This document shows, in pieces, positions 12,239-14,644 of a stretch of 14,644 nt of DNA. Source of the DNA: CAYRVX01 sp964642165 (lineage in GTDB: Bacteria > Planctomycetota > Phycisphaerae > SM23-33); contig CAZXOC010000194.1 of assembly GCA_964642165.1 (NCBI GenBank), positions 1 through 14,644 on the forward strand, written 5' to 3'. The notes beneath the pieces were generated by a model that worked only from the letters and a program-made list of their open reading frames with translations, was not told where the DNA came from and did not search any database. Position 1 is the stretch's first letter. Each line of letters starts with the position of its first letter. A program made the translations under genes and the position numbers.

Positions 12239-12501
12239 GGTCGCCGCCCTTCCCTCTCCACGACACCGCCGGGGTCGCTCCGGTTCATCCGAACCGCCCC
12301 GGAACGCGAGAATGTCCGCCACGGTGCCTCGCGGAGTGACCGCCTGTCCGCCCCCCGCCGCCCGCGCCCCGGGCGCCAGAAAGCCCTTGTCCGCGCAAGC
12401 GGATTTCCGCATCATACCGCAGACGCGCGGCGCGGCGAAGGGACTCGCGGCAGGCGCCGCCCGGGCGCACCTCAACTCAACAGGCCGGAAGGAATCGACT
12501 T
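12239..12501. other. Upstream region of the transporter gene
   Basis: This gap lies between the sigma remnant and the transporter start. TTGTCC (12387-12392) and CATCAT (12410-12415) with a 17-bp spacer are a plausible promoter, four of six matches each. The spacer contains TCCGC-GCAA-GCGGA-TT-TCCGC (12390-12410), in which the central GCGGA can pair with either flanking TCCGC. Confidence 0.35.
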
Positions 12502-14622
12502 ATGGCCGAGCAGCTTCTGGAAGAGCAGCGCGAGAACTGGGGCTCCCGCGCGGGCTTCGTCCTGGCGGCGATCGGGTCCGCCGTCGGGCTGGGCAACCTG
12601 TGGGGCTTCCCCTACAAGGTCTACGCCAACGGCGGCGGGGCGTTCCTGATCCCCTACCTGATCGCGATGGGCTTCATCGGCATCCCCCTGCTGATCCTGG
12701 AGTTCTCCTTGGGGCACCTGACCCAGCGAGCCGCGCCGAACGCCTTCCGCGCGATCGGCCGGCGGACCGAGCCGGTCGGCTGGTGGGGCATCCTCCTGAG
12801 CTTCATCATCATCACCTACTACGCGGTCATCCTGGCGTGGTGCCTCAACTACCTGGTCCTCTGCGTGCAGGGCATCTTCCAGGGCGGCAAGCTGCCCTGG
12901 TCCGGCGAGGGCCTCGCCGGCGTGGAGAACGCCAAGAACTACTTCAAGTATGCCTACCTCGACCGGTGGCAGGACGCCGAGCTGGCGGGCGGCGCCAAGG
13001 CGTGGCACCTCGGCCGCCTCGTCACGCCGATCACCATCAGCCTCGTCGTCGTCTGGGCGCTGCTGTACCTGTGCATCTGCCGGGGCGTTCGAGTCGTCTC
13101 CAAGGTGGTGCTGCTGACCGTCCCCCTGCCGTGGATCATGCTGCTCATCCTCACCGTCCGCGGGCTGACCCTCGACGGGGCCGCCGAAGGGCTCAAGTTC
13201 TACCTCGAGCCCCGCTGGGACGAGCTGCTCAAGCCCGAGACCTGGCGGTGGGCCTTCGGACAGATGTTCTTCTCCATGAGCCTCGCCTTCGGCGTGATGA
13301 TCACCTACGCCAGCTTCCTCCACCGCAAGAGCGACATCAACAACAACGCGGCGATCATCGGCCTGGCCGACGTGGGCACCAGCTTCATCGCCGGGGTAGC
13401 GGTCTTCGCCACGCTCGGCGGCATGGCGGCGGCCACCGGCCGAGCCGTCGCCGTCGAAAACGTCGCCGAGGCCGGGCCCGACCTCAGCTTCGTCGCCTTC
13501 CCCTACGCCCTGGCCCAGTTGCCCGGCTCGGCCTGGTTCGGGGCCGTCTTCTTCATCGCCCTGCTGACGCTGGGCATCGACTCGGCCTTCTCCATCACCG
13601 AGAGCGTCCTGGCCTCCCTGGTGGACAAGACGGGCTGGAAGCGCGGCTGGACGCTCATCGGGCTGAGCCTGGTGGGCCTGGCGGCCGGGCTGGTCTACTG
13701 CACCCGGGGCGGGCTGGTCTGGCTGGGGGCCATGGACGACTTCATCAACAGCTCCTGGGGCGGCATCGCGCTGCTGGGGCTGCTGGAATGCGTCGTGCTC
13801 GGCTGGGCCTATCGCGTCGGGCGCCTGCGGGAGCACGCCAACGAGCTGAGCGACTGGAAGGTCGGCCTCTGGTGGGACGTCACCATCCGCTTCGTCGCGC
13901 CGATCGTCCTGACGGCGCTGTTCGTCTGGTCGCTGCTGGAGAAGGCCGCCACGCCCGGCGGGTTCCTCGTCGACGGCAAGGGCAACGTGAACGTCCCGGT
14001 GGCGGTCGGCCTGAGCTTCGCGGTCCTGGCGCCGCTGCTGTCGGTGGTCCTCAGTCTCCTTCGCTCCCCCGACGCGGACACGCACGCCGTCTACCACCCC
14101 GGCCAGCCCCCCCTCGGGCGCGCCGTCGGCATCGCCGGCACGGCGCTGGCTGCGCTGGCAGCCGCCGACATGGCCGTCTGCTTCGCCCTGGCCAGGAGCG
14201 CCATCCTGGCCGGAGGCGCCAAGAGCACCCCCGCGGGCGCCTGGTTCGTGATCGTGCTCGTCGCCCCGATCGCCGCCCTGGCCCTGGCCGCGACGGTCAT
14301 CGGCACCATCGTCGTCGCCCGCGCGGAGAGGATGCGCTACCGCCCCAGCGCCTTCGCGCGGATCTCGGCCGGCCTCGGCGTCATGGAGATCGGCGCCTGT
14401 GCGGGGCTCGCCATGCCCATGCTGATCCTCCTCCACCGGACGGCGGCCGAGGCCGCGCCCGCCCCCGAAGCGCCGCCGCAGACCGAGATGACGTGGGTCT
14501 CCTACGCCGTCCTGGCGGGAATGCTGTCGCTGCTGGTGGGCGGGCTGGGCTGGTGCTTCTATCGGGCCATCAAGGCCGCCGGCGCCGCGGCCCCGGCCCA
14601 GCTTGCCGAAGACACCGACTGA
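12502..14622 (+). CDS. Sodium:neurotransmitter symporter (SNF/NSS) family transporter, long form
   Basis: The 706-aa inner-membrane protein should use the sodium gradient to import an amino acid or related small solute. GGAAGGA (12487-12493) is 8 bases before the ATG. The family signature is clear in the first membrane helix (GFVLAAIGSAVGLGNLWGFP, 18-37) and the next (NGGGAFLIPYLIAMGFIGIP, 43-62). The third helix carries TYY at 105-107. The broken helix 6 reads FFSMSLAFGVMITYASF (256-272), and helix 8 has LTLGIDSAFSITES (355-368). Twelve helices of the LeuT fold end near residue 520. Position 35 is Gly where the family normally has the extracellular-gate Arg (LeuT Arg30), and by my alignment the partner Asp404 corresponds to Asn416. 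About 185 further residues contain four more hydrophobic segments (about 541-568, 580-606, 619-645 and 665-688), unlike the usual bacterial length of 450-510. Substrate unknown. Confidence 0.92.
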   Translation: MAEQLLEEQRENWGSRAGFVLAAIGSAVGLGNLWGFPYKVYANGGGAFLIPYLIAMGFIGIPLLILEFSLGHLTQRAAPNAFRAIGRRTEPVGWWGILLSFIIITYYAVILAWCLNYLVLCVQGIFQGGKLPWSGEGLAGVENAKNYFKYAYLDRWQDAELAGGAKAWHLGRLVTPITISLVVVWALLYLCICRGVRVVSKVVLLTVPLPWIMLLILTVRGLTLDGAAEGLKFYLEPRWDELLKPETWRWAFGQMFFSMSLAFGVMITYASFLHRKSDINNNAAIIGLADVGTSFIAGVAVFATLGGMAAATGRAVAVENVAEAGPDLSFVAFPYALAQLPGSAWFGAVFFIALLTLGIDSAFSITESVLASLVDKTGWKRGWTLIGLSLVGLAAGLVYCTRGGLVWLGAMDDFINSSWGGIALLGLLECVVLGWAYRVGRLREHANELSDWKVGLWWDVTIRFVAPIVLTALFVWSLLEKAATPGGFLVDGKGNVNVPVAVGLSFAVLAPLLSVVLSLLRSPDADTHAVYHPGQPPLGRAVGIAGTALAALAAADMAVCFALARSAILAGGAKSTPAGAWFVIVLVAPIAALALAATVIGTIVVARAERMRYRPSAFARISAGLGVMEIGACAGLAMPMLILLHRTAAEAAPAPEAPPQTEMTWVSYAVLAGMLSLLVGGLGWCFYRAIKAAGAAAPAQLAEDTD

Positions 14623-14644
14623 GGTCGCAGCGGCGGCGGGGCCG

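Noticed and set aside
12472..14436. Long minus-strand frame opposite the transporter
   Set aside because: It is composed of Gln/Asp/Glu/Gly-rich sequence with no domain, while the plus frame has membrane helices and family motifs.

Overview
The window is very GC-rich. Its genes look like those of a planctomycete (Planctomycetota, plausibly the class Phycisphaerae). The reasons are a Tat-exported S1 sulfatase, a giant secreted PQQ-type beta-propeller with a methyltransferase-like N-terminus, two large secreted proteins of unknown function, an NfeD/flotillin pair, and dense palindromic intergenic repeats. The taxonomic call rests on gene content only; there is no rRNA or tRNA gene to anchor it.

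Layout. Positions 1-664 carry no gene. They hold two families of palindromic repeats (1-200 and 237-435) and the leader of a sulfatase gene (665-2203, +). Positions 2204-2669 separate convergent genes and contain an AT-richer island with a doubtful small reading frame and a long hairpin. A two-gene minus-strand unit follows: the propeller protein (7274 to 4335) and, 39 bp downstream, a second secreted protein (4295 to 2670). After a gap of about 415 bp comes a second minus-strand unit: an NfeD-like membrane protein (10056 to 9412) and a flotillin (9237 to 7690). Divergent from it is a gene for a secreted protein with EF-hand-like loops, a proline-rich linker and TPR-like helices (10363-11982, +). 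Behind it lies a broken ECF sigma factor (about 12238 to 12021, -). The last gene is a long sodium:neurotransmitter-symporter-family transporter (12502-14622, +).

How the genes fit together. The sulfatase, the propeller protein, its partner and the EF-hand/TPR protein all carry export signals, which suits a cell that handles sulfated polysaccharides at or outside the inner membrane; no glycoside hydrolase or sulfatase-maturation gene is present, so the link is weak. The NfeD and flotillin proteins are a known functional pair that organises membrane microdomains. The transporter appears to be an independent unit.

I did not find a clearly new defence, mobile or biosynthetic system. The best candidates for follow-up are the inverted bipartite repeat pair at 237-435, the hairpin module at 1-200, the secreted methyltransferase-like/propeller fusion with its co-transcribed partner, and the transporter that lacks the usual gate arginine and has an extra C-terminal membrane region.
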